Positions 1 through 9,871 of a DNA stretch of 64,000 nucleotides are shown here, piece after piece. Source of the stretch: Streptomyces sp. NBC_01463. GTDB lineage: Bacteria > Actinomycetota > Actinomycetes > Streptomycetales > Streptomycetaceae. Where the stretch lies: positions 1,736,001-1,800,000 of the forward strand of contig CP109468.1 in assembly GCA_036227345.1 (NCBI GenBank), in the 5' to 3' direction. The position numbers and the translations under genes are program-made. Each line of letters starts with the position of its first letter. Within the stretch, counting starts at the first letter, position 1. A model generated the notes under the pieces. The model worked only from the letters and a program-made list of their open reading frames with translations. It made no database searches and was not told where the DNA came from.

Positions 1-1
1 G

Positions 2-304
2 GGCAAGGTCCTGGCCGCCCACTCGGACGAGACCGGTGACGAGCTGCCCGCGCGGCTGCGCGCCGAACTGGCACGCATACGACGCGACGGGATCGCCGTC
101 AATCTCGGCGGCCCCACCCGGAACGTGACCAGTCTCGCCATCCCGGTCTGGGACTCCGCGCGCACCGTGGCCGCGGTCATCGCCGTCGCCGGTCCCTCGC
201 ACACCGTCGACGTGCAGGCGGCTTCGCGCCAGCTCCGCCGGGCCGCGCACGCCGCGGCCCGGGAGCTGGCGGCCGGTGGGGTCATCGGTCCCGTCTGCCG
301 GTAA
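2..304 (+). CDS. IclR-family transcriptional regulator, C-terminal fragment
   Basis: This reading frame is open from the first bases and ends at TAA 302-304; the start lies outside the window. The 100 visible residues look like the end of an IclR effector-binding domain: a 'RDGIAVN' strand, a hydrophobic 'TSLAIPVWD' segment, 'AAVIAVAGP', and a final amphipathic helix rich in Ala/Arg. The DNA-binding half is not visible. It converges on ispG with only 17 bp between stops, so it may or may not regulate the isoprenoid genes. The family call is moderately sure; the effector is unknown. Confidence 0.65.
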   Translation, partial: GKVLAAHSDETGDELPARLRAELARIRRDGIAVNLGGPTRNVTSLAIPVWDSARTVAAVIAVAGPSHTVDVQAASRQLRRAAHAAARELAAGGVIGPVCR

Positions 305-321
305 GGGCGGCGGGACAGCCC

Positions 322-1479
322 TCAGGCCCCGGCGAAGACCGTCGGTTCGCCGGGCTCCGCGCCGTCCTCCTCCAGCTGTTCGGCGAGTTTCATGGCCTCC
401 TCGATCAGGGTCTCCACGATCTTCGACTCGGGGACGGTCCTGATGATCTCGCCCCTGACGAAGATCTGTCCCTTGCCGTTGCCCGACGCCACTCCCAGAT
501 CGGCCTCCCGCGCCTCACCGGGGCCGTTGACCACACAGCCCATCACCGCGACCCGCAGGGGTACCTTCATGCCGTCCAGGCCGGCGGTGACCTGGTCGGC
601 CAGCTTGTAGACGTCCACCTGGGCCCGGCCGCAGGACGGGCACGAGACGATCTCCAGAGCGCGCTGCCGCAGACCGAGGGACTGCAGGATCTGGGTCCCG
701 ACCTTGACCTCCTCGGCGGGCGGCGCGCTCAGGGAGACCCGGATGGTGTCCCCGATGCCCTCGCTCAGCAGGGCCCCGAAGGCGACGGCGGACTTGATGG
801 TGCCCTGGAACGCGGGACCGGCCTCGGTCACCCCCAGGTGCAGCGGATAGTCACAGACGGCGGCGAGCTGCCGGTAGGCGTTGACCATCACCACCGGGTC
901 GTTGTGCTTCACCGAGATCTTGATGTCGCCGAAGCCGTGCTCCTCGAAGAGCGAGCACTCCCACAGCGCGGACTCCACCAGCGCCTCGGGGGTGGCCTTG
1001 CCGTACTTGGCGAGCAGCCGCCGGTCCAGCGAACCGGCGTTGACACCGATCCGGATCGGGACACCCGCACCCGACGCGGCCCGTGCGATCTCGCGCACCT
1101 TGTCGTCGAACTGCCGGATGTTGCCGGGGTTCACCCGCACCGCGGCGCAGCCGGCGTCGATCGCCGCGAAGACGTACTTCGGCTGGAAGTGGATGTCGGC
1201 GATCACCGGGATCTGCGACTTGCGCGCGATGGCGGGCAGGGCGTCCGCGTCGTCCTGGGACGGGCAGGCGACCCGGACGATCTGGCAGCCCGCCGCGGTC
1301 AGTTCGGCGATCTGCTGGAGGGTGGCGTTGATGTCGGAGGTCAGGGTGGTGGTCATCGACTGCACCGATACGGGTGCGTCGCCGCCCACCGGGACCTTCC
1401 CGACCATGATCTGCCGGGAGCGGCGGCGGGTGGCGAGGGGCTGGGGCGGCAGTGAGGGCAGGCCGAGGGCGACCGTCAT
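322..1479 (-). CDS. ispG: 4-hydroxy-3-methylbut-2-enyl diphosphate synthase (flavodoxin), IspG/GcpE
   Basis: IspG reductively converts 2-C-methyl-erythritol 2,4-cyclodiphosphate to HMBPP in the MEP pathway, using a [4Fe-4S] cluster. The 385-residue protein has the usual bacterial length. The N-terminal TIM-barrel motifs '[13 protein letters not shown]' and '[11 protein letters not shown]' are present. The cluster ligands are visible as CPSC around residue 278 and GCVVNGPGE around residue 312. Its ATG (1479) overlaps the dxs stop as ATGA, so it is translationally coupled to dxs. Streptomyces normally carry a separate housekeeping ispG, so this is probably a second, pathway-dedicated copy (inference). 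Confidence 0.95.
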   Translation of the reverse strand: MTVALGLPSLPPQPLATRRRSRQIMVGKVPVGGDAPVSVQSMTTTLTSDINATLQQIAELTAAGCQIVRVACPSQDDADALPAIARKSQIPVIADIHFQPKYVFAAIDAGCAAVRVNPGNIRQFDDKVREIARAASGAGVPIRIGVNAGSLDRRLLAKYGKATPEALVESALWECSLFEEHGFGDIKISVKHNDPVVMVNAYRQLAAVCDYPLHLGVTEAGPAFQGTIKSAVAFGALLSEGIGDTIRVSLSAPPAEEVKVGTQILQSLGLRQRALEIVSCPSCGRAQVDVYKLADQVTAGLDGMKVPLRVAVMGCVVNGPGEAREADLGVASGNGKGQIFVRGEIIRTVPESKIVETLIEEAMKLAEQLEEDGAEPGEPTVFAGA

Positions 1480-3437
1480 GAGTGCGAACTCCGTTCCGTG
1501 AGGTGCGGTGCGTCGGCCGGAAGCCGTCGGCAGGCCTTCTCCACCGCGGCGGCGAGCTGTTCGGCCGTGAGTCCCGACTCCTCCAGGACCTCCTGGCGTG
1601 TTCCGTGGTTCAGGAAGCGGGCCGGCGTTCCGAAGTCCCGCAGCGGTACGTCCACGTCGGCGTCGCGCAGCGCCTGGGCGATGGCGGAACCGACTCCCCC
1701 GGCCCTGCTGCCGTCCTCGACCGTGGCCACCAGCCGGTGCTCGGCGGCGAGGGACACCAGGGAGCTGTCGACCGGTTTGACCCAGCGCGGGTCGGCCACG
1801 GTCACGGTGAGGCCCACCTCGGTGAGCAGCCCGGCCGCCGCGAGGCAGAGAGGCGCCATGGCACCGACCGCGACGAGCAGGACGTCGTGGAGGCGCGCTG
1901 CGGACTCACCGGAGTCGGTGGAGTCGGTGCGTGCGGCGGCCGGTTCGGCCAGGATGTCCGTCCCGCCGCGCCGCCCGACCGCCGGAATGTCCGCCGGTAC
2001 CGCGCCCTTGGGGAAGCGGACCACGGTCGGCGCGTCCGCGACGTCGAGCGCCTCCCGCAGTTCGGCACGGAGTGTCGCGGCGTCGCGCGGCGCCGCGATC
2101 CGCAGCCCCGGCACCACCTGGAGCACGGCAAGATCCCATACGCCGTTGTGGGACGGTCCGTCGTCGCCGGTGACGCCGGCCCGGTCCAGGGCGATCGTGA
2201 CGCCCGCGCCGTGCAGCGCCGCGTCCAGGAGCAGTTGGTCGAAGGCCCGGTTCAGGAACGTGGCGTACACGGCGACCACCGGGTGCTTCCCGCCCATGGC
2301 GAGGCCCACGGCCGAGGTGACGGCGTGCTGTTCGGCGATACCGACGTCGAAGACCCGGTCCGGGTGTGCCGCGGCGAACCGGTCGAGGCCGGTCGGCCTG
2401 AGCATCGCGGCGGTGATCGCCACGATCTCCTCGCGCTCCTCGCCCGCCCGGGCCAGTTCCTCGCCGAACACCGAGGTCCACGACACCTTGGCCGGGGCGG
2501 GCAGCGGCCGGCCGGTCTTCGGGTCGTGCACGCCGATGCCGTGGAAGCGGTCCGCCTCGTCGCTCTCGGCCGGGGCGTATCCGGCGCCCTTGCGCGTCAC
2601 GACGTGCACCAGGACGGGGCCCTGGTACCTGCGGGCGTTGCGCAGCGCACGCCGTACCGCCGCCAGGTCGTGCCCGTCGACGGGGCCGAGGTACTTCAGG
2701 CCGAGTCCGGTGAACAGCGACTGCGGTGTGGTGAAGTCCTTCAGCCCGGCCTTCGCGCCGTGCAGCCCGCGGTAGGCGAGGTCGCCGATGGCGGGGATGC
2801 CGCGCAGGATCCGGCCGCCCTGTTCGAGGATGTTGTCGTACGTCGAGGCCGTGCGCAGCACGTCGAGGTGCTCGGCGAGACCGCCGACGGTCGGGGCGTA
2901 GGAGCGGCCGTTGTCGTTGACGACGACGACCACGTTCGGCCGGTTGCCCGCGGCGACGCTGTTGAGCGCCTCCCAGGCCATGCCGCCGGTCAGGGCCCCG
3001 TCGCCGATCACCGCCACGGCCTGGCGGTCGGATTCGCCGTTCAGCATGTGGGCCTTGCTCAGGCCGTCCGCGTAGCTGACCGCCGTGGAGGCGTGGGAGT
3101 TCTCCACCAGGTCGTGCGGCGACTCCTCGCGGGCCGGGTAGCCGGACAGCCCGCCGCGGCGACGCAGCCGGTCGAAGCCGCCCGCGCGTCCGGTCAGGAT
3201 CTTGTGGACGTAGGTCTGATGGCCGGTGTCGAAGACGATGCGGTCATGGGGCGAGTCGAACTCGCAGTGCAGGGCGATGGTCAGCTCGACGACGCCGAGG
3301 TTGGGGCCGAGGTGGCCGCCGGTGCTGCTCACCGACTCGATGAGAAGTTCGCGTATCTCCGCGCCGAGACGGCGCAGGGCGTTCGGGGACAGCGCTCGAA
3401 GGTCGTGCGGACCGTGGATGTTCTCCAGGACAGTCAT
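1476..3437 (-). CDS. dxs: 1-deoxy-D-xylulose-5-phosphate synthase, Dxs
   Basis: Dxs is the ThDP enzyme that condenses pyruvate with glyceraldehyde 3-phosphate, the first committed step of the MEP pathway. I use ATG 3437 (653 aa) rather than an in-frame ATG 20 codons upstream, because AAGGAG/GGAAGGA lies just before it and the conserved N-terminus '[13 protein letters not shown]' starts here. The GDGALTGG thiamine-binding motif lies around residues 145-152, followed by the transketolase pyrimidine-binding domain ('[10 protein letters not shown]') and a C-terminal domain. It is first gene of a dxs-ispG operon that diverges from ispH. Confidence 0.95.
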   Translation of the reverse strand: MTVLENIHGPHDLRALSPNALRRLGAEIRELLIESVSSTGGHLGPNLGVVELTIALHCEFDSPHDRIVFDTGHQTYVHKILTGRAGGFDRLRRRGGLSGYPAREESPHDLVENSHASTAVSYADGLSKAHMLNGESDRQAVAVIGDGALTGGMAWEALNSVAAGNRPNVVVVVNDNGRSYAPTVGGLAEHLDVLRTASTYDNILEQGGRILRGIPAIGDLAYRGLHGAKAGLKDFTTPQSLFTGLGLKYLGPVDGHDLAAVRRALRNARRYQGPVLVHVVTRKGAGYAPAESDEADRFHGIGVHDPKTGRPLPAPAKVSWTSVFGEELARAGEEREEIVAITAAMLRPTGLDRFAAAHPDRVFDVGIAEQHAVTSAVGLAMGGKHPVVAVYATFLNRAFDQLLLDAALHGAGVTIALDRAGVTGDDGPSHNGVWDLAVLQVVPGLRIAAPRDAATLRAELREALDVADAPTVVRFPKGAVPADIPAVGRRGGTDILAEPAAARTDSTDSGESAARLHDVLLVAVGAMAPLCLAAAGLLTEVGLTVTVADPRWVKPVDSSLVSLAAEHRLVATVEDGSRAGGVGSAIAQALRDADVDVPLRDFGTPARFLNHGTRQEVLEESGLTAEQLAAAVEKACRRLPADAPHLTERSSHS

Positions 3438-3529
3438 GGGGTTCCTTCCGCTCCTTCCGCCGGGCGGAACTGCGCCGGCCGCGGCGCGTAGAGGCATTGC
3501 AGGTCCTCGGCCGGGTCGTTGGCGAATGG

Positions 3530-3584
3530 CCGTCCCGCCGGGCGGGACGGTCCGATGACGGGTCCGCGCGGCGCTGCCTAATGT
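3530..3584. promoter_or_regulatory. Divergent dxs/ispH control region with perfect palindrome
   Basis: The 194-bp gap between dxs and ispH contains a perfect inverted repeat at 3530-3550: arm CCGTCCCGCC, one central base, then its exact complement. Just downstream is a plausible ispH promoter: ATGACG (3555-3560), an 18-bp spacer and TAATGT (3579-3584). The palindrome abuts the -35, as an operator would. The regulator is unknown; the truncated IclR gene at the window edge is one candidate. A high-GC hairpin without regulatory role is possible. Confidence 0.45.
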
Positions 3585-3631
3585 GTGCCGCGTCCCGATC
3601 CGATGCGAGCACGAGACAGGAGGCGGTTTCC

Positions 3632-4975
3632 GTGACGAAGGACGTGGCGAACGACGAGACGAAGGACGTGACGGCGCGGACGGCGGCCGGTTCCGCCGCC
3701 GCGCCGCTGGTGGTGACCGGTACGGTCGCGTCGTCGCACCCCGATGTGCGGCCGGGTGACGTGCTGGTGGCCACCGAGTTCTCCGCGGCGACCTGTGCGT
3801 CCGCCCCGCTGCTCACCGGTGAGCTGCGCAGGGCCGGCCGCAGGGTGCGGGCCGGAACACTCGCGGACCTCGGTGTCCCGCTGGACGAGCCGGTGGTGGC
3901 GGCGGCGCTCCGTGCCGCGCGGCCCGACCGGCCGACCGCGGTGGTCCTGACGGCGGGGTCCGCCGACGGGAACGCCGATGACGACGCGGATCCCGACGGA
4001 GCGGTCGGCCGCGCGATCGGGGCCTGGCGCGCGGCGCTCGGCCCGCGTGCCGTCCTGCTGGCCGAGCCGCGGTCGTTCTGCGCCGGGGTCGACCGGGCCA
4101 TCGAGATCGTGGAGCGACTGCTCGACCGCGGTCCGCACCCCGTGTACGTACGCAAGGAGATCGTGCACAACACCCATGTGGTGCGGGATCTCGCGGCCCG
4201 GGGCGCGGTGTTCGTGGAGGAGCTCGACGAGGTGCCGCAGGGCGCCACGGTCGTCTTCTCCGCGCACGGTGTCTCGCCCGCGGTGCGCCGGGACGCGGAG
4301 CTGCGCGGCCTCGATGTCTACGACGCCACCTGCCCGTTGGTCTCCAAGGTGCACGCGGAGGTCCGCCGGTACGCCGCCCGCGGCGACCGGATCTACCTCA
4401 TCGGGCACGCGGGGCACGAGGAGAGCGAAGGCACCATCGGCGAGGCGCCCGAGCAGACCGTGCTGGTGCAGACCGCCGACGATGTGGCGGCGCTCCCCGA
4501 CGACGAGGGGAACGCCTCCTACGTCATGCAGACCACCCTGGGAGCCGATGAGGCGGACTCGGTCGCCGCCGCGCTCCACGACCGCTTCCCCGGCATCCGG
4601 GGTCCGGGTTCCGACGACATCTGCTACGCCACGACCAACCGTCAGAACGCCGTGCGCGAAGTGGCCGCCCAGGCCGACCTCGTCCTGGTGGTCGGCTCCG
4701 CGAACTCCTCCAACTCGGTTCGTCTGGTGGAACGTTCGGAGGCGGAGGGCACGAAGGCGCGGCTGGTCGAGGACCTCGGCGATGTACCGCTCGGCCTCCT
4801 CGCGGGCGCCGGCACCGTCGGCGTCACGGCGGGCGCGTCCGCCGCGCCCGCCCTGGTCGAGGAGATCGTCGAGGGCCTGCGGGCCCTGGGTCCGGTCCGT
4901 ACCCAGGAGGTTCGGGTCGCGACGGAGACGGTCACCTTCGGTCTGCCCAGCGGTCTCGGCGAGTCCACGGCCTGA
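3632..4975 (+). CDS. ispH: 4-hydroxy-3-methylbut-2-enyl diphosphate reductase IspH with N-terminal extension
   Basis: IspH converts HMBPP to IPP and DMAPP using a [4Fe-4S] cluster. The three cluster cysteines are visible: C150 in 'RSFCAGVD', C234 in 'DATCPLVSK' and C331 in 'DDICYATTN'. '[10 protein letters not shown]' and '[10 protein letters not shown]' are also typical. I choose GTG 3632 because AGGAGG lies 7-15 bases upstream; this gives 447 aa. The catalytic domain starts near residue 137, so about 136 residues are extra compared with ordinary IspH (about 310-340 aa). The extension ('[15 protein letters not shown]', '[13 protein letters not shown]') looks like an alpha/beta domain, but I cannot name it. 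P450 follows 70 bp downstream. Confidence 0.93.
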   Translation: MTKDVANDETKDVTARTAAGSAAAPLVVTGTVASSHPDVRPGDVLVATEFSAATCASAPLLTGELRRAGRRVRAGTLADLGVPLDEPVVAAALRAARPDRPTAVVLTAGSADGNADDDADPDGAVGRAIGAWRAALGPRAVLLAEPRSFCAGVDRAIEIVERLLDRGPHPVYVRKEIVHNTHVVRDLAARGAVFVEELDEVPQGATVVFSAHGVSPAVRRDAELRGLDVYDATCPLVSKVHAEVRRYAARGDRIYLIGHAGHEESEGTIGEAPEQTVLVQTADDVAALPDDEGNASYVMQTTLGADEADSVAAALHDRFPGIRGPGSDDICYATTNRQNAVREVAAQADLVLVVGSANSSNSVRLVERSEAEGTKARLVEDLGDVPLGLLAGAGTVGVTAGASAAPALVEEIVEGLRALGPVRTQEVRVATETVTFGLPSGLGESTA

Positions 4976-5045
4976 CGCACCCGCCCTGCCTCGCCCCACC
5001 ACTCCCCCGTACGGAATACAAGCACTTGGGAAAGAGAGTCACCGC

Positions 5046-6290
5046 ATGACGGAGCCAGCGCTGCACCCCCCGGTCCACGAGATATTCGACCCGGGCTCGG
5101 CCGAGTACCGCAAGTGCCCCTATGCCGCCTACGAGGTGGGGCGCCGTGACATGCCCGTCGCACACCACGAGGGCTTCGACGAGTGGATCGTCACCGGGCG
5201 CGAAGAGCTGGACGCCGTGCTGCGCGATCCCGGCCGCTTCACCAGCAGGCACAACCTGGAGGGGTCGTACCCCTTCAGCCCCGAGAGCCAGAAGGTCCTG
5301 GACGGTTCGCTGTTCTTCCAGAACGCCATCTACAACGTCGAGCCGCCCGCCCACACCCGTTTCCGCAATCTGATCAGCGAGTACTTCACGCCGCGCAGCC
5401 TGCGGCGGCTGGAGCCGAGCATCCGGGAGATCTCCCGGCGGCTGGCCGGCGAGCTCGCCGGCGCCGGCCACGGTGACCTGCTCCAGCAGCTGGCGTATCC
5501 GCTGCCGTACACGGTGATCTGCGATCTGATCGGCATCCCCGCCGAGGACCGGGACACCGTCAAGCTGTGGAACGACACCTGGCTGGGCCTCCAGGTCGTG
5601 CCGATGGAGCCGGAGCAGCAGTTGCAGGCGGCGCAGACCGTGCCCGTCTACGAGGCGTATCTGCGTGATCTGCTGGCGCAGCGCGTCGAGCGGCCCACGG
5701 ACGACCTGGCCACCGGGCTCGCCCGGGCGAGCCGGTCCGAGGATCCGGTCTGCACCGAGGACCAGGCCGTGGTGGCGCTCCGCTTCATGATCGCCGCAGG
5801 TCATGAGACGACCACCAACCTCATCGCCAACACCGTCCACCAGCTCCTGAAGAACCGGGAGTTGTGGGAGTCGGTCGTCGCCGATCCGGCGCTGATCGGC
5901 GCCGCCGTGGAGGAGACGCTGCGGATCGACTCGTCGGTCCAGGGCGCGCTGAGGGTCACCACCGAGGACGTCACGGTCGGCGCCACGAAGCTCCCGGCCG
6001 GGGCCCGGCTTCGGGTGATGTTCGCCGCCGCCGGGATGGATCCGGACTGGGTCGACGACCCCGATGTCTTCCGCCTGGACCGCCCGGGGCTGCCCCAGCA
6101 CCTGAGTTTCGGCCAGGGCATGCACTTCTGCGCGGGCGCGGCGCTGGCCCGGCTGGAGGCCAGGATCGCCGTGGAGACGCTGGTCGAGCTGGCGCCCGAT
6201 CTGCGGCTCCGGGACGGCTTCGAGCCGGAGTACCTGCCGGGCGGATTCATCTTCCACGCACTGTCGGAGCTTCCGCTCACCCGGCCCTGA
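5046..6290 (+). CDS. Cytochrome P450
   Basis: A soluble bacterial class I P450 of 414 aa starting at ATG 5046, preceded by a purine-rich AAAGAGAG. The I-helix oxygen-binding motif AGHETT (E254, T255), the ExxR motif in 'EETLRID' and the heme loop FGQGMHFCAG with thiolate C362 are intact, so it should be active. It lies 70 bp after ispH on the same strand, which suggests it oxidises a terpenoid made from the IPP/DMAPP supplied by dxs-ispG-ispH. The substrate cannot be read from sequence. No ferredoxin gene is adjacent. Confidence 0.93.
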   Translation: MTEPALHPPVHEIFDPGSAEYRKCPYAAYEVGRRDMPVAHHEGFDEWIVTGREELDAVLRDPGRFTSRHNLEGSYPFSPESQKVLDGSLFFQNAIYNVEPPAHTRFRNLISEYFTPRSLRRLEPSIREISRRLAGELAGAGHGDLLQQLAYPLPYTVICDLIGIPAEDRDTVKLWNDTWLGLQVVPMEPEQQLQAAQTVPVYEAYLRDLLAQRVERPTDDLATGLARASRSEDPVCTEDQAVVALRFMIAAGHETTTNLIANTVHQLLKNRELWESVVADPALIGAAVEETLRIDSSVQGALRVTTEDVTVGATKLPAGARLRVMFAAAGMDPDWVDDPDVFRLDRPGLPQHLSFGQGMHFCAGAALARLEARIAVETLVELAPDLRLRDGFEPEYLPGGFIFHALSELPLTRP

Positions 6291-6375
6291 CCACCGCAGG
6301 AACCTGTCGTCGGACTCCTGCCGGGGTTCGGCGACGGGCGCTCATCCACAGCTTTTCCAGACAAGGAGCACTGCC

Positions 6376-7986
6376 GTCAGCACTCGTAGGTACGCCCGCC
6401 CCGCAATCGTATCGGCAGCACTGCTGATGGCCGCGCTGACCGCCTGTACAGCCGACCCGGCAGCCAACGGCCGGACGTCGGACACCCAGCCCCGGTCCGG
6501 CGGCAGCCTGGTGCTGGCCCTCGGCTCCGACCCCAAATGCCTCGACCCGCACCAGGTCGGCAACAGCGACGGGCTGTCCGCGGCCCGTCAGATCGTCGAC
6601 TCGCTCACCGGGCAGGACCCCAAGACCGGCAAGACCCTGCCGTGGCTGGCCACATCCTGGGAAGCACGGCCCGACGCCCGGCAGTTCACCTTCCACCTGC
6701 GCTCCGACGCCACCTTCTCGGACGGCAAGCCCGTCGACGCGCAGGCCGTCAAGGCCAACTTCGACGATGTGGTGAAGCTGGGCGCGAAGGCCATCCTCGG
6801 CAACAACTACCTGTCCGGCTACCGGCGTACGACCGTGGTCGACCAGCACACCGCGCGTGTGGAGTTCGACCGGCCCAACGCCCAGTTCCTGCACGCCACT
6901 TCGACCACCACCCTCGGCATCCTCGCGCCCTCCGGTCTCACCGCCGGCCAGGGGCAGCGGTGCGCGGCCGTGACCGGCTCGGGACCGTTCACCCTCGACC
7001 GGTACACGCCCAACCAGGAGGTGGTCCTGAAGAAGCGGGCCGGATACGCCTGGGGTTCGGCGGCCTGGTCGGCCAAGGGTGCGGCCCGCCTCGACAAGGT
7101 CACCCTGAAGATCGTTCCGGAGCAGGGCGTACGGTCCGGGAGCCTCACCTCAGGACAGATCGACGGCACGTTCGGGGTCTCGGCCCAGGAGGAACCGGTC
7201 CTGAAGCAGAGCGGCTTCACCGTGCTCTCCCGCAGCAACCCCGGCATCGTCTACAGCTTCGGCGTCAACGTGTCCCGGCCGTTCACCAAGGACGTCGCCG
7301 TACGGCGAGCGCTGCAGAAGATCATCGACCGCCGCGAGGTGGTGGACACCGTCCTCAGCCCCTCCTTCAAGCCGGCCAAGAGCATTCTGGCGGGCTCCAC
7401 CGCCGACTTCACGGATCTGAGCGCGGATCTGACCACCGACCTGCCGGGCGCCCGCAAGCTCCTGGACGGCGCGGGCTGGCGGGCCGAAGGCGACGGAATC
7501 CGCACCAAGGACGGCAAGCGGCTCACCCTCACGGTCAACTTCTTCACCGGGTTCACGCCCGGACGGACGGCACTGGAGCTGATCCAGCAGCAGTTCAAGA
7601 AGGCGGGCGTCGAGCTGAAGCTGAAGGAGTTCGGCATCGGCCAGGGCCAGCAGGCCTACCGGTCCGGTGACTACGACCTGTCCTGGTCCAACGCGACCAG
7701 CCCCGACCCGGACATCCTGCGCGCCTACTACTCGCCGAAGGCCCTCAACGCCGTACGCGTCACCGACGGCCCGCTGCCCGGTCTGCTCGACGCACAGGCC
7801 GTGCAGGGCGATGCCAAGCTCCGCACCGGGCAGATCGAGCGGACACAGCAGATCATCGTGCGGGACGCCTACTCGCTGCCCGTGTTCGAGTACGCCACGG
7901 TCGTCGGCCTCGCCCCGCACGTGCACGACCTCCGGCTGGACGCCGGCGCCCAGCTCCTGCTGCACGATGCCTGGGTGGCGAAGTGA
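6376..7986 (+). CDS. ABC transporter substrate-binding lipoprotein (SBP_bac_5, peptide/nickel family); apparent GTC start
   Basis: Family 5 binding protein (DppA/OppA type) feeding the importer genes that follow. Mature-region signatures include 'ATFSDGKPVDAQAVKANFDDV' in part, 'LTLTVNFFTG' and 'YDLSWSNATSPDPD'. The start is a puzzle. An AAGGAG (6363-6368) is followed 7 bases later by GTC, not GTG. Reading from that codon gives an ideal lipoprotein signal (STRRYARP, hydrophobic stretch, lipobox LTAC with C24). The first regular start, ATG 6427, would leave only six residues before the lipobox cysteine and delete the signal peptide. Either GTC initiates weakly, a CTG at 6421/6424 is used, or a GTG has mutated. 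The stop overlaps the permease start (GTGA). Confidence 0.88.
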   Translation, partial: VSTRRYARPAIVSAALLMAALTACTADPAANGRTSDTQPRSGGSLVLALGSDPKCLDPHQVGNSDGLSAARQIVDSLTGQDPKTGKTLPWLATSWEARPDARQFTFHLRSDATFSDGKPVDAQAVKANFDDVVKLGAKAILGNNYLSGYRRTTVVDQHTARVEFDRPNAQFLHATSTTTLGILAPSGLTAGQGQRCAAVTGSGPFTLDRYTPNQEVVLKKRAGYAWGSAAWSAKGAARLDKVTLKIVPEQGVRSGSLTSGQIDGTFGVSAQEEPVLKQSGFTVLSRSNPGIVYSFGVNVSRPFTKDVAVRRALQKIIDRREVVDTVLSPSFKPAKSILAGSTADFTDLSADLTTDLPGARKLLDGAGWRAEGDGIRTKDGKRLTLTVNFFTGFTPGRTALELIQQQFKKAGVELKLKEFGIGQGQQAYRSGDYDLSWSNATSPDPDILRAYYSPKALNAVRVTDGPLPGLLDAQAVQGDAKLRTGQIERTQQIIVRDAYSLPVFEYATVVGLAPHVHDLRLDAGAQLLLHDAWVAK

Positions 7987-9023
7987 GGCACTACCTCGCG
8001 CGCCGCTTGCTGCAGGCCGTCATGGTGCTGTGGGCGGCGTTCACCCTGTCGTTCGCGCTGCTCTATCTGCTGCCGGGCGACCCCGTCGAGATCATGGCGG
8101 GCGGCGGGGCCGGGCAGAGCACGGTGGACCCGGCGCGCATCGCCGAACTGCGGGCGAGTTACGGCCTGGACAAGCCGCTCGCCGAGCAGTACGTGAATCA
8201 GCTGCTCGCCGTGGTGCACGGTGACTTCGGTCAGTCGGTGGCCTCCGGCACACCGGTGTCCGGGATCATCGGCGCCGCCGTGCCGCCGACCGCGCAGCTC
8301 ATGCTGGTCGCGCTGCCCCTGGCGGTGCTGGCCGGCGCCGGCCTCGCCCTGGCGGCGACGTACACGCGCAACCGCCGGCTGAGCGCGCTGCTGCTCTCGG
8401 CTCCGCCGTTCGGGGTGTCGGTGCCGGCGTTCTGGGTCGGTCTGCTCCTCATCCAGCTGTTCTCCTTCAGGCTGCGGCTGTTTCCCGCCACCGGCGACGA
8501 GGGCGCGGCGAGCCTGGTCCTGCCGGCCGTCACCATCGCGCTGCCCGCGGCCGCCGCCATCGCCCAGGTGCTCGCCCGCAGCCTGCGGGGGACGCTCTCC
8601 GAGCCGTACATCACCACCGCCCTGGCCAAGGGTGCGAGCCGGGCCCGGGTGCATCTGCGCCACGCCACGCGCAACGCGTCGCTGCCCGCGCTGACCGTGG
8701 TCGGTCTGCTGACGGGAGAACTGCTCACCAACGCGGTCGTCGTGGAGACGGTGTTCTCGCGGGCCGGGCTCGGCCGGGTCACGGTGACCGCGGTGGGGGC
8801 CAAGGACATTCCCGTGGTGCAGGCCGTGGTGGTCCTGACGGCGCTGGTCGTGGTGACGGTGAACCTGCTCGTCGACCTGATCCACCCGGTGCTCGACCCG
8901 CGGGCCGCGGGCCGGGTGAACTCCGGCCCGGGCGCGGGCTCCGCCCCAGGTGCGGGCCCCGGCTCCCGCCCGGGTGCGGACTCCGATCCGAGCCCCGGCC
9001 TGGCGAAGGTGGCCGCGTCATGA
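7983..9023 (+). CDS. ABC transporter permease, DppB/OppB type
   Basis: Inner-membrane permease of the binding-protein-dependent peptide/nickel family, 346 aa. It begins 'RHYLARRLLQAVMVLWAAF', the typical DppB first helix, followed by a periplasmic 'LPGDPVEIM' segment, and has the EAA loop 'ALAKGASRARVHLRHATRNA'. About six membrane segments are apparent. The GTG start overlaps the preceding stop and the TGA overlaps the next ATG, so translation is coupled. The C-terminal tail is an unusual Gly/Pro/Ala/Ser-rich stretch of about 30 residues, probably disordered. Confidence 0.92.
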   Translation: MRHYLARRLLQAVMVLWAAFTLSFALLYLLPGDPVEIMAGGGAGQSTVDPARIAELRASYGLDKPLAEQYVNQLLAVVHGDFGQSVASGTPVSGIIGAAVPPTAQLMLVALPLAVLAGAGLALAATYTRNRRLSALLLSAPPFGVSVPAFWVGLLLIQLFSFRLRLFPATGDEGAASLVLPAVTIALPAAAAIAQVLARSLRGTLSEPYITTALAKGASRARVHLRHATRNASLPALTVVGLLTGELLTNAVVVETVFSRAGLGRVTVTAVGAKDIPVVQAVVVLTALVVVTVNLLVDLIHPVLDPRAAGRVNSGPGAGSAPGAGPGSRPGADSDPSPGLAKVAAS

Positions 9024-9871
9024 CGCTTCTCTCCCTGCGCGGCACGAATCTCGCCACGACCTCTCGCCGACGCCTGCGCCCCGGCCTCCTCTGGTCGGCC
9101 GCCGTCCTTCTGATCGCGGCCCTCGCCGCCGTGCTTCCCGGCCTGTTCACCGGGCGCGACCCGCTCGAAGTGGCCCCCGCCGACCGGCTGCTCCCGCCCG
9201 GTGGCGGGCATCTGCTCGGCACCGACCAGCTGGGCCGCGACATGCTCTCCCGGATGGTGCACGGAGCCGCGCCGTCCCTCCAGGCCGCGCTGATCGCGGT
9301 GGTGGTGGGGGTCGTCGTCGGCGGTCTGCTCGGCGCCGTGTCCGGCTTCGGCGGCGGCGCCGTGGACGGGCTGATCATGCGCGGTGTGGACGTGCTCCTC
9401 GCCATTCCGGGCCTGCTCCTGTCGCTCACCCTGGTCACCGTCCTCGGCTACGGCACGGTGAACACCGCGCTCGCGGTGGGGTTCGGGAACGTCCCCGTCT
9501 TCGCCCGCGTGATGCGCTCCGAAGTGCTCCGGGTGCGCGGCTCGCTGTTCGTCGAGGCGGCCCGCTCGTACGGCGCCAAGCGCCACCGGGTGCTGGCCCT
9601 GCACGTGCTGCCGAACGCCCGGGGCCCGGTGCTCGCCCTCGCCGCACTGAGCCTGGGGACGTCCGTGCTGGCGGTGTCGGCCCTGAGCTTCCTCGGTTAC
9701 GGAGCACCGCCGCCGGCCCCCGAATGGGGGTCCCTGGTGGCCCAGGGCCGTGACCACCTGGCGGACGCCTGGTGGCTGACCACCCTGCCGGGACTCTGTG
9801 TCGCACTCGTGGCGCTGGCCGCCAACCGGGTGGCGCGGGCCCTGGACGGGGAGATCGGGGAGGCGAAGTGA
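9020..9871 (+). CDS. ABC transporter permease, DppC/OppC type
   Basis: Second permease of the importer, 283 aa, with the DppC signature 'GTDQLGRDMLSRMVHG' after the first helix and the EAA loop 'EAARSYGAKRHRVLALHVLPNA'. It would pair with the DppB-type protein to form the membrane channel. It starts at ATG within ATGA shared with the previous gene and ends within GTGA shared with the ATPase gene. Confidence 0.92.
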   Translation: MTLLSLRGTNLATTSRRRLRPGLLWSAAVLLIAALAAVLPGLFTGRDPLEVAPADRLLPPGGGHLLGTDQLGRDMLSRMVHGAAPSLQAALIAVVVGVVVGGLLGAVSGFGGGAVDGLIMRGVDVLLAIPGLLLSLTLVTVLGYGTVNTALAVGFGNVPVFARVMRSEVLRVRGSLFVEAARSYGAKRHRVLALHVLPNARGPVLALAALSLGTSVLAVSALSFLGYGAPPPAPEWGSLVAQGRDHLADAWWLTTLPGLCVALVALAANRVARALDGEIGEAK

